This document shows, one piece after another, positions 26,430 to 33,749 of a stretch of 64,000 nucleotides of DNA; within the stretch, counting starts at the first letter, position 1, and the number at the start of each line of letters is the position of its first letter. A program made the position numbers and the translations under genes. The notes beneath the pieces are model-generated. The model saw only the letters and a list, made by a program, of their open reading frames with translations. It was not told where the DNA came from and ran no database searches. Origin of the DNA: Variovorax boronicumulans (GTDB lineage Bacteria > Pseudomonadota > Gammaproteobacteria > Burkholderiales > Burkholderiaceae_C); the NCBI RefSeq assembly GCF_019352895.1, contig NZ_JAAAFX010000008.1, positions 124,001-188,000 of the forward strand, written 5' to 3'.

Positions 26430-27305
26430 TCAGGGCTTCAGGACGGGCAGTTTGGAAGGATCCATGCCCAGGGTGGGAGAGAGCCATTTAGCGGCGAGGC
26501 GTTCAAAGGTGCCGTCCTTCTTGAAGTCCGCGATCAGCTTGTTGAACACCGGCAGGTTCGGCGAATCCTTGTTGACGATGCCGCCCCACTGTTCACCCGT
26601 GTGATAGCGGCCCACGACTTCCAGCATGCCGTTGGACTGCTTGGCGCGTGCCAGCACATTGGGTGTGTCGTACAGCACCGCATCGACCTGCCCGGCCGCG
26701 AGCGCGGCGTACATCGCGGAGTTCTCGGCATAGACCTTCGGGTGCTCGACGGGCTTGATGTTCTCCATCACGTACTGCAGCGTCGTGCTGCCTTGACGCG
26801 CGGCGAGGCGCAGCTTGCGGATGCTCTCGCTGTCGACCTTGGTGCCGGTCTTCACGAGCACGGCCTGGTCCGAATCGAAGTACGGCTCGGTGAAGTTCAC
26901 GACCTTCTTGCGCTCTTCGGTGATGGTGATCTCGCTCAGCGCGATGTCGAAGCCCTGGGCCTGGCCGGTCAGGATCTGTGCGAAGGAGCGGCTCACCACG
27001 ATCACGCGGTCGAGGCCTGCACGGTAGGCCATGTTGGCGGCCATGCAGTACTCGAAGCCATCCTTTATGGTGTCGAGCGAGTCGCCGTTCCACCAGCCGG
27101 GCGCCGGCAGTGCCGGACGAACAGAGAGGGCCCCCGGCACCACGGTCGTCAACTTGACGCTGCCTTTTTCGCCCGTCACTTCGCAATTGCCATAGTCCGG
27201 CGCCGCCGATGCAGTCGCGGCCGATGCGATCAGGACCAGGGGAACGAGGGCGCTGCGCAGCCGGGACACGGCGGCACCAGCGCGGGAGATTTCGAGTTGC
27301 TTCAT
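26430..27305 (-). CDS. Polar amino acid ABC transporter substrate-binding protein
   Basis: 291 residues. A signal peptide (basic head, then LVPLVLIASAATASA) leads to a type II periplasmic binding protein of the SBP_bac_3 family: FDIALSEITITEERKKVVNFTEPYFDS is the family signature, and QGSTTLQYVMENI with AALAAGQVDAVLYDTP are later marks. An unusual mature N-terminus with a Cys (YGNCEV) and a second Cys in FEYCMAAN could form a disulfide. It is first of the three transporter genes, 109 bp after the dioxygenase gene. Ligand is probably an imidazole amino acid, by context. Confidence 0.93.
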   Translation of the reverse strand: MKQLEISRAGAAVSRLRSALVPLVLIASAATASAAPDYGNCEVTGEKGSVKLTTVVPGALSVRPALPAPGWWNGDSLDTIKDGFEYCMAANMAYRAGLDRVIVVSRSFAQILTGQAQGFDIALSEITITEERKKVVNFTEPYFDSDQAVLVKTGTKVDSESIRKLRLAARQGSTTLQYVMENIKPVEHPKVYAENSAMYAALAAGQVDAVLYDTPNVLARAKQSNGMLEVVGRYHTGEQWGGIVNKDSPNLPVFNKLIADFKKDGTFERLAAKWLSPTLGMDPSKLPVLKP

Positions 27306-27359
27306 GGGGGGTTCCTGTTCGAGGGATGCCGATGGTTGGATGAAGGATCTACGTCCCAG

Positions 27360-27393
27360 CGGCATGCACGGCGCCAGGCGCCGGCACATGCCG
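27360..27393. repeat. Hairpin in the dioxygenase-binding protein gap
   Basis: CGGCATG...CATGCCG arms enclose a second GGCGCC/GGCGCC-type stem, giving a strong intercistronic hairpin with no following U-run. It sits between the dioxygenase gene and the binding-protein gene and could stabilise the downstream mRNA or reduce read-through. Role is inference. Confidence 0.4.
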
Positions 27394-27414
27394 AGGGGGT
27401 TGCGCCGAAGCGCC

Positions 27415-28482
27415 TCAGGCCGCGACCGGCACGGCCGGCTGCGCGATACCGCCGTGCGGCTTGCCCGCCGACACGTCGCCCCAGAGGACCGCATGGTCTT
27501 CGGGCAGCGCGCGCGAGTTGGGCATGGACAGCCACAGGCGCATGAGCATACGGTCCTGGCCGGTGCTCACGTCGTCCTTGAAGGCCGTGCGGCCGTGGTA
27601 GACCACATGGTTGTTGAGCAGCTGAATGTCGCCGGGGGCGAAGCGCATTTCGAAGCACTGCTCTTCGGCGACGGCCATCAGCATCTGGATGGCCTCGTGC
27701 TCGGCAGCCGTGAGCTTGCGCACGCCGGGGAGCATCTGGGCGTTCTCGATGTAGGTCAGCGAGAAATGGCTGGTGAACTTGCCGTCGCGCACGCCGAAGA
27801 TCGGCAGGTCGTAGGCCACGTGCTCGCCACCGGCTTCTTCGCCGAAGCGGCTGCGCGCGATGGGCTGGCACAGCAGCGCATGCAGGTCAGGGCGGCGGCG
27901 CAGGATCTCGTTGTAGACCGTGGCGCTGCTCGCCAGCTTGCTGACGCCGCCTTCGGACGCCTGGCGCACGCACAACAGGCCCACCACGTCGCAGCGGTCG
28001 GTATGGAAGCGCAGCTGGCCCGGCGACAGGGTGCGTGCGCCTGAAGACAGGAACTGCCGGCCGGAAGCATCGACCGTCGCGCCATACAGCTTGGCGCCCA
28101 CGCCCATGCCCTCGTCCTTGATCTCGCGCATGACTTCGCCGCGGTTGTTCTGGAACATCTGCGTGCCGAGGTGCGCACCCATCGCGTACCAGATGCGGCG
28201 CAGCTGCTCCTGGTCGTAGCGGCTCACATCGAGGCCGCGCATCTTGACCATACCGGAACCGTTCTCGAGCTCTTCGCGCACGTCGTCGAAGTAGGCCTCG
28301 GAGCCGGGCAGCGGGAAGTTCTGACGGTTGATGTGCTTCCAATCGATGCCTGCGGACTGCGCCACCGCGGCATCGATCTGTTCCAGCACGGCCGCCGGAA
28401 ACTGCTTGACCCAGCGATGGTTCTCGACCATCTCGGCGCCTTTCCAAACACAGGCGCCTTGTATGTAGTTCGACTCAGACAT
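27415..28482 (-). CDS. TauD/TfdA-family Fe(II)/2-oxoglutarate dioxygenase
   Basis: 355 residues. The iron facial triad is visible as H160-x-D162 (LRFHTDRCD) and a distal His in NNHVVYHGRTAF (H296, H292 less likely); Arg in MRLWLS (R315) would hold 2-oxoglutarate. The core resembles gamma-butyrobetaine hydroxylase/TauD proteins but lacks the N-terminal zinc domain of carnitine enzymes. Substrate is unknown. It heads the hut array: a perfect palindrome of HutC type lies 46 bp upstream, and the amino-acid transporter and hutC follow on the same strand. A role in oxidising histidine or a histidine derivative such as a betaine is a reasonable guess only. Confidence 0.88.
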   Translation of the reverse strand: MSESNYIQGACVWKGAEMVENHRWVKQFPAAVLEQIDAAVAQSAGIDWKHINRQNFPLPGSEAYFDDVREELENGSGMVKMRGLDVSRYDQEQLRRIWYAMGAHLGTQMFQNNRGEVMREIKDEGMGVGAKLYGATVDASGRQFLSSGARTLSPGQLRFHTDRCDVVGLLCVRQASEGGVSKLASSATVYNEILRRRPDLHALLCQPIARSRFGEEAGGEHVAYDLPIFGVRDGKFTSHFSLTYIENAQMLPGVRKLTAAEHEAIQMLMAVAEEQCFEMRFAPGDIQLLNNHVVYHGRTAFKDDVSTGQDRMLMRLWLSMPNSRALPEDHAVLWGDVSAGKPHGGIAQPAVPVAA

Positions 28483-28527
28483 GAGTTCTCCAGGAGAAAG
28501 AGACAAATGGGATGGGAGGTAATTTTG

Positions 28528-28549
28528 TTGTCTAGTCTTGACTAGACAA
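28528..28549. promoter_or_regulatory. Palindrome TTGTCTAGT-N4-ACTAGACAA, candidate HutC operator
   Basis: Perfect 9-bp arms around CTTG. The TCTAG/CTAGACAA core is shared with the TCTAGACA half-site before hutH. It lies 46 bp upstream of the dioxygenase start, in the position of a promoter operator for the dioxygenase-transporter-hutC transcript. Assignment to HutC is inference from these shared cores. Confidence 0.65.
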
Positions 28550-29041
28550 GGCTGGACAATACGCGCGCCCCTGGCGGTTTGCAATTGGTTGATGCTTGTT
28601 CTAGGGGAAACACTTAGGCAGGATTTTCGCCTGCGAAAAACGCACCGCGGCGAGGCACTCGTGCACGACATTCGCGCACCATGCGCACGCCGCCGGTGCA
28701 ATAGGGCCGCGGGCCCGTCTCCCACGCGCTGACCCACAGGCAGCGGCCGTGCCCGCGAGGGCGCCCCTCGCGGCCTTGCCGGCCCTGTTCCGGATCGCCT
28801 TGATCTGGAATGACATCGGGGTTTCGACATCGGCCGAAGGCGGCTGCCTCCGGGGAGACGAGCGAATTCTGGTCGGACGATGTTCTGGTCTATACATGAG
28901 AGGTTAAATTCTTGGTCACAGCGCTCCGGCAACGGTGGAGGAACCCAGTCGGTCTGTCTAGACAACCTCTGTGACATTCATGTCTACACATTGCAAAGCG
29001 CGTGCCAGCCACGACACGGACCGATCGGGGACAATGGCCGC
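28550..29041. other. Long divergent intergenic region with extra palindrome
   Basis: About 490 bp between the hut-side operator and recQ without a credible gene. A 10-bp perfect palindrome TGTCTAGACA stands at 28955-28964, and two looser relatives follow or precede it: GTCTATACAT near 28887 and ATGTCTACACAT near 28979. These resemble the hut operators, although they lie next to recQ. A frame on the minus strand (28601-28897) is Arg/Ala-rich and shows no motif. Confidence 0.5.
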
Positions 29042-30937
29042 GTGTCCCTCGCCACCCTCCCCCATCCCACCGACAACCAGGGCAGCGCCACGCCCGCGGA
29101 CATCCTTCACGAGGTGTTCGGCTACACCCAGTTCCGGGGTGCACAGCAGGCCATCGTCGACCACGTCGTGGGCGGCGGCGACGCGCTGGTGCTGATGCCC
29201 ACGGGCGGCGGCAAGTCGCTGTGCTATCAGATCCCGGCCATCGCGCGGCAGCGTGCGGGGCATGGCGTGTCGATCGTGGTGTCGCCGCTGATCGCGCTGA
29301 TGCACGACCAGGTCGGCGCATTGCACGAAGCCGGCGTGAACGCCGCCTTCCTCAATTCCACGCTCGACTGGGAACAGACCCAGGACGTCGAGCGCCGCAT
29401 GCTGCGCGGCGAGATCACGCTGCTCTATGCCGCGCCCGAACGGCTCAACACGCCGCGCTTCCTGTCGCAGCTCGACTCGCTGCACGAACGCGGCAAGCTG
29501 AGCCTGTTCGCGATCGACGAGGCGCATTGCGTGAGCCAGTGGGGCCACGACTTCCGCCCCGAGTACCGCTCGCTCACCGTGCTGCACGAGCGCTACGCGG
29601 GCGTGCCGCGCATCGCGCTCACGGCCACGGCCGACGACCTGACGCGCGCCGACATCGTCGAGCGACTGCAGCTGGAGGAAGCGCAGCAGTTCGTCTCGAG
29701 CTTCGACCGGCCCAACATCCGCTACACCATCGTCGAGAAGAAGGACGCCACCACGCAGCTGCTGCGCTTCATCCAGCGCGAGCACGAGGGCGATGCAGGC
29801 GTGGTCTATTGCCAGTCGCGCAAGCGGGTGGAAGACGTGGCCGTCGCGCTGCAGGACGCGGGCATCAACGCCCTGCCCTACCACGCGGGCCTGGATTCGG
29901 CGGTGCGCCAGAAGCACCAGGACCGCTTCCTGCGCGAGGAAGGCATCGTGGTGGTCGCGACCATCGCCTTCGGCATGGGTATCGACAAGCCCGACGTGCG
30001 CTTCGTCGGCCACCTCGACATGCCGAAGAACATCGAGGGCTACTACCAGGAAACCGGCCGCGCGGGCCGCGACGGCGCCCCCGCCGACGCCTGGATGACC
30101 TACGGCCTGCAGGACGTGGTGAACCAGCGCCGCATGATCGACGAGAGCCCGGCCGGCGAGGAGTTCAAGCAGGTCATGCGCGGCAAGCTCGATGCACTGC
30201 TGTCGCTGGCCGAGGCGAGCGACTGCCGGCGCGTGCGGCTCTTGGGCTACTTCGGCGAGCAGAGCACGCCCTGCGGGAATTGCGACAACTGCATCACGCC
30301 GCCGCAGGTCTGGGACGGCACCGACGCCGCGCGCAAGCTGCTGTCGACCATCTACCGCGTGAACCAGCACAGCGGCATCAGCTTCGGCGCCGGCCACATC
30401 ATGGACATCCTGCGCGGCAAGCCGACCGAGAAGGTCAAGCAGTTCGGCCACGAGAGCATCAGCACCTTCGGCCTGGGCGCGGAGTTCAGCGAGGTGCAGC
30501 TGCGCGGCGTGCTGCGCCAGCTGATCGCGACCGGCGCGCTGGCGGTGAATTCGGAAGCCTTCAACACGCTGCAGCTCACCGACGGTTCGCGCGCGGTGCT
30601 CAAGGGCGAGCAGGCGGTGAGCCTGCGCGAGTCGGTGTCGACGCCGGCCGAGCGCAAGCCGCGGCGCGAGAAGGCGGCACGCGGCGCGCCTTCACCCGCG
30701 GCGGCCACGCTGGACGACGCCGGCCAGAAGCGCTTCACCGCGCTCAAGGCCTGGCGCGCCGAGGTGGCGCGCGAACACAACCTGCCGGCCTACGTGATCT
30801 TCCACGACGCCACGCTGGCCGCCATTGCCGAACGCGCTCCCGCCACGCTGGAAGACCTGCAGGGCATCAGCGGCATCGGCACCAAGAAGCTCGAGGCCTA
30901 CGGGGCGGATGTGCTGCGGGTGTGCAGCGCGTTCTGA
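29042..30937 (+). CDS. recQ: ATP-dependent DNA helicase RecQ
   Basis: 631 residues from the GTG at 29042; an open frame extends upstream to 28880 but the family begins about here. The helicase core has TGGGKSLCYQIPA (Walker A, 53-59), DEAH (159-162) in AIDEAHCVSQWGHDFRPEY, and motif VI QETGRAGRDG. The zinc site is CRRVRLLGYFGE...CGNCDNC, followed by the RQC winged helix (FGAGHIMDILRG) and a C-terminal HRDC domain (LPAYVIFHDATLAAIAE). RecQ unwinds 3'-5' in recombination and fork repair. A bidirectional terminator follows. Confidence 0.96.
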   Translation: MSLATLPHPTDNQGSATPADILHEVFGYTQFRGAQQAIVDHVVGGGDALVLMPTGGGKSLCYQIPAIARQRAGHGVSIVVSPLIALMHDQVGALHEAGVNAAFLNSTLDWEQTQDVERRMLRGEITLLYAAPERLNTPRFLSQLDSLHERGKLSLFAIDEAHCVSQWGHDFRPEYRSLTVLHERYAGVPRIALTATADDLTRADIVERLQLEEAQQFVSSFDRPNIRYTIVEKKDATTQLLRFIQREHEGDAGVVYCQSRKRVEDVAVALQDAGINALPYHAGLDSAVRQKHQDRFLREEGIVVVATIAFGMGIDKPDVRFVGHLDMPKNIEGYYQETGRAGRDGAPADAWMTYGLQDVVNQRRMIDESPAGEEFKQVMRGKLDALLSLAEASDCRRVRLLGYFGEQSTPCGNCDNCITPPQVWDGTDAARKLLSTIYRVNQHSGISFGAGHIMDILRGKPTEKVKQFGHESISTFGLGAEFSEVQLRGVLRQLIATGALAVNSEAFNTLQLTDGSRAVLKGEQAVSLRESVSTPAERKPRREKAARGAPSPAAATLDDAGQKRFTALKAWRAEVAREHNLPAYVIFHDATLAAIAERAPATLEDLQGISGIGTKKLEAYGADVLRVCSAF

Positions 30938-30950
30938 GCCTCCGACCCAT

Positions 30951-30987
30951 AAAAAAACCCGGCCGGACCTGAGGCCTGCCGGGTTTT
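30951..30987. terminator. Bidirectional intrinsic terminator between recQ and the adhesin gene
   Basis: AAAAAAACCCGGC on the left pairs with GCC(G)GGTTTT on the right around a short GC-rich loop; an A-run precedes and a T-run follows, so it works on both strands for the two converging genes. Confidence 0.85.
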
Positions 30988-31034
30988 GAAGACGCCGACG
31001 GCGCGCCTGGCGCCGTGGAGACGTCGCCTTCCGC

Positions 31035-33524
31035 TTACCAGGAGAACATGCCGCCCACGCCCGCCGCCGCACGGCCGTCGGTGCCGGTGCCGACGTTGAG
31101 CTTGATCTGCAGCGACTCGGAAATGCGCGCCGCCAGGCCCACGGCAACCGCCGAGCGGCCGTCGAAGGTGCCCACGCCCACGCCCATGCCGAAGTTCTTG
31201 CCGGCCTCGAGCGCCGGCATCGACGAGGCCGCCACGGCGATCGCGACGCCGGTGCCGGAAACCTTGCGGTTGTCGCTGAGCTGCTGCTGAACCTGCGCAT
31301 TGGTGCGCGCCTGCGCCGCGTTGGCATTGCCCTGCGCATTGTTGAAGGCCGCCTGGTTGGCGTTCACCACGCGCTGGTTGCTGTTGATCACGGCCTGGTT
31401 GTTGTTCACCACGGCCTGGTCGTTCACCACCTGGTTGAGCTGGTTCACGTTGGCCGCATCGGTGCCCGCCACACCGGCCGCGACGCCGCTGATGGTCTTG
31501 TTGTTGTTGTTGATGCCCTGGGTCGACGTCACACCGCTCACGCTCAGGTTGCCGCCCACCGTGGCGCCACCGGTGGTCGACAGCGTGGTCGTTGCGATGT
31601 TGCCGGTGTTGGTGAGGCCGTTGGTGGTGGTGGCGCCCGTCACGCTCAGGTTGCCGCCTACGGTGGCCGCGCCCGTGGTGGTGAGCGTGTCGGTCTTGAA
31701 GTTGCCCGCGTTGGTGACGCCGTTGGTAGTGGTGGCACCGGCCACATTCAGGTTGCCGCCGACCGTGGCCGCGCCCGTGGTGGTGAGCGTGTCTGTCTTG
31801 ATGTCGCCGGTGTTGGTGATGCCGTTGGTCGTGCTCGCGCCCGCCACGCTCAGGTTGCCGCCCACGGTGGCGGCGCCGTTGGTCTTGAGCGTGTCGGTCG
31901 TGAGGTTGCCCGTGTTCGTGACACCGTTGGTGGTGGTGGTACCGGCCACGTTCAGGTTGCCGCCGACCGTGGCCGCACCCGTGGTCGTGAGCGTGTCTGT
32001 CTTGACATCGCCGGTGTTGGCGATGCCGTTGGTGGTAGTGGCACCGGCCACACTCAAGGTGCCGCCGACGGTCGCCGCGCCGGTTGTCGTGAGCGTGTCG
32101 GTCTTGATGTCGCCCGTGTTGGTGATGCCGTTGGTGGTGGTGGCACCGGCCACGCTCAAGGTGCCACCGACGGTCGCCGCGCCGGTGGTCGTGAGCGTGT
32201 CGGTCTTGATGTCGCCCGTGTTGGTGATGCCGTTGGTGGTGGTGGTGCCCCGCACCGTCAGGTTGTCGGTGAGCGTGGTACTGCCCAGGATCGTGTTGGT
32301 GCCCGTGGCGCCACTGCTGCGGATGCCAGTGGTCAACGCGTTCGGGGAAGCGCCGGAGAAAATGCCGGTGCTGGTGGTGCTCGTGCCGCTGGCGGCGTCG
32401 TAGTCGGAGGCGGTCCCGCTCAGCAGGCGGCCCGTCCCGTTGTCGAAAGTGCCAGTGGTGGTCCCTGCATCGGCAGCAACGGTGCCCGTGATGATGGGGG
32501 CCGTACCGTTGAAGTGAAGCAGCTGCGCAGCGTCGGGCTGCACGTTGACCACCGAGCCCCCCCCGTTCCCCGACGACGACGGGCTCTGCAACGAGATCTC
32601 CGTGGGCGTCTGGTTGATCTGCGTGTAGTTGCCGGCGCTGTCTTGGACGGTCGATTTGAAGGTCGTCGCTGTCTGCTGGACGGCGGAAAAGTTCCCCGCG
32701 GTGTCAAGCACTCCGAGAACGGTGCCCGTCGTTGTCTGCCCGAGCGCCGACGCATTGCCGGCCGCGTCGCGGACCGCCGTGCTGGAACTCGTCGCCGTCT
32801 GATTGAGCGACGCCTGGTTTCCGTTCCCATCGTTCACTCTGAGAGAGCTGTCCGTCGCCGTCTGCTCGAGCGTTGCACGGTTTCCGTTGCCGTCTTGGAC
32901 CACAGAGTTGGAGGTCGTCGCCGATTGACTGAGCGACGCCTTGTTTCCGTTGTTGTCATTCACCCCAACGTCGCTGCTCGTCGCCGTCTGATGGAGCGAT
33001 CCCAGATTGCCGTTGTTGTCCTTCGTCGTGACGGCATGGCCGGTCGCCGTCTGGTCGATCGTCGCCAGATTGCCGGCACTGTCGTTGACATAAGAGGTCG
33101 AACCCGTCGCCGTCTGAAAGAGCGCCGCCTGGTTCCCGCTACCGTCTTTCACCCCGACTGTGCTGGTCGTCGCTGTCTGATCGATCGCCGACGCGTTGCC
33201 GGAACCGTCTCGGACCTGAGAGTTGGCATTCGTCGCCGTCTGATTGATTCCCGAAGCATTGCCGGCGCTGTCATTGACCACCGTGCCGGTGGCCGTCGTG
33301 GTCATGGTGGTCTGCGACACATTGCCCTGGCCGTCATCGGCCGTGCTGTAGATCCGTTGCGGATTGCCGGCGGTGGTGGTCGTGGTGGTGCCCGTGGGGG
33401 TCACCGCAGTGGAATCGGTGCCGCTTTGGACGATGACGCTCGTCACCGCGGCCTGGGCCGAGGTGTTGAAGGTGCAGACGGCCAATGCGGCGGCCAGCAC
33501 CGTGAGGCGAAAGTGAGTTTTCAT
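31035..33524 (-). CDS. Trimeric autotransporter adhesin (YadA-like) with two repeat arrays
   Basis: 829 residues. Signal peptide at 1-25 (FRLTVLAAALAVCTFNTSAQA). Residues about 61-312 are twelve 21-residue units of the form D-x-x-GN-x-A-x-[IL]-x-QTAT; GN recurs exactly at 67, 88, 109 and so on to 298. Residues about 421-670 hold seven 34-residue units built on TTTNGITNTGDIKTDTL and GAATVGGNLSVAG. A neck with GVAAGVAGTDAANVNQL leads to an Asn/Gln-rich coiled coil (690-750) and a YadA anchor (755-829; FGMGVGVGTFDGRSAVAVGLA, ending in FSW). Type Vc proteins trimerise in the outer membrane and bind surfaces. The 21-residue units recall curlin repeats (N-x-A-x-x-x-Q) more than the YadA head. Confidence 0.9.
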   Translation of the reverse strand: MKTHFRLTVLAAALAVCTFNTSAQAAVTSVIVQSGTDSTAVTPTGTTTTTTAGNPQRIYSTADDGQGNVSQTTMTTTATGTVVNDSAGNASGINQTATNANSQVRDGSGNASAIDQTATTSTVGVKDGSGNQAALFQTATGSTSYVNDSAGNLATIDQTATGHAVTTKDNNGNLGSLHQTATSSDVGVNDNNGNKASLSQSATTSNSVVQDGNGNRATLEQTATDSSLRVNDGNGNQASLNQTATSSSTAVRDAAGNASALGQTTTGTVLGVLDTAGNFSAVQQTATTFKSTVQDSAGNYTQINQTPTEISLQSPSSSGNGGGSVVNVQPDAAQLLHFNGTAPIITGTVAADAGTTTGTFDNGTGRLLSGTASDYDAASGTSTTSTGIFSGASPNALTTGIRSSGATGTNTILGSTTLTDNLTVRGTTTTNGITNTGDIKTDTLTTTGAATVGGTLSVAGATTTNGITNTGDIKTDTLTTTGAATVGGTLSVAGATTTNGIANTGDVKTDTLTTTGAATVGGNLNVAGTTTTNGVTNTGNLTTDTLKTNGAATVGGNLSVAGASTTNGITNTGDIKTDTLTTTGAATVGGNLNVAGATTTNGVTNAGNFKTDTLTTTGAATVGGNLSVTGATTTNGLTNTGNIATTTLSTTGGATVGGNLSVSGVTSTQGINNNNKTISGVAAGVAGTDAANVNQLNQVVNDQAVVNNNQAVINSNQRVVNANQAAFNNAQGNANAAQARTNAQVQQQLSDNRKVSGTGVAIAVAASSMPALEAGKNFGMGVGVGTFDGRSAVAVGLAARISESLQIKLNVGTGTDGRAAAGVGGMFSW
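31515..32264 (-). repeat. About seven 102-bp tandem repeats coding the adhesin stalk
   Basis: Near-identical 102-bp units, each 34 codons, coding TTTNG-[IV]-TNTGD-[IV]-KTDTL and AATVGG-[TN]-L-[SN]-VAG. DNA identity is high between neighbouring units (about 32040-32230 is almost identical to the next), so copy number may vary by slippage or recombination. Confidence 0.9.
32589..33344 (-). repeat. Twelve 63-bp repeats coding 21-residue curlin-like units
   Basis: The period is exactly 21 codons with no insertion over twelve units, though DNA identity is lower than in the stalk array. Conserved codons are those for GN and QTAT; variable positions lie between. The order suggests an older array under structural selection, such as one turn of a beta solenoid per unit. 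Confidence 0.85.
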
Positions 33525-33749
33525 TGCAATCCCTGAATGTTTTTTTAAAACGGCGACCGCGCACCCTGCGTTGCCGCGCCGGGGGGATCGTAGGGAGGTT
33601 CCTCAGGCGCCATAGGCCGAGAGGCAGCAACGCATCCGCAATTCGTGACTTAATCTACGAATTGGCTCATCTTCCGAACCGTGATCGGATTGATTTGTGC
33701 GCTATTTGCGCTAAGCGTTTACAAATCTTCCGCGCAGCATTCGCGCGCC

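Noticed and set aside
28601..28897. 98-codon minus-strand frame between the dioxygenase gene and recQ
   Set aside because: Arg/Ala-rich, no ribosome site or motif; likely chance open frame in a GC-rich gap.
31035..33524. Possible CRISPR-like array because of regular DNA repeats
   Set aside because: The repeats lie inside one intact reading frame, in codon multiples (63 and 102 bp), and code for adhesin units.
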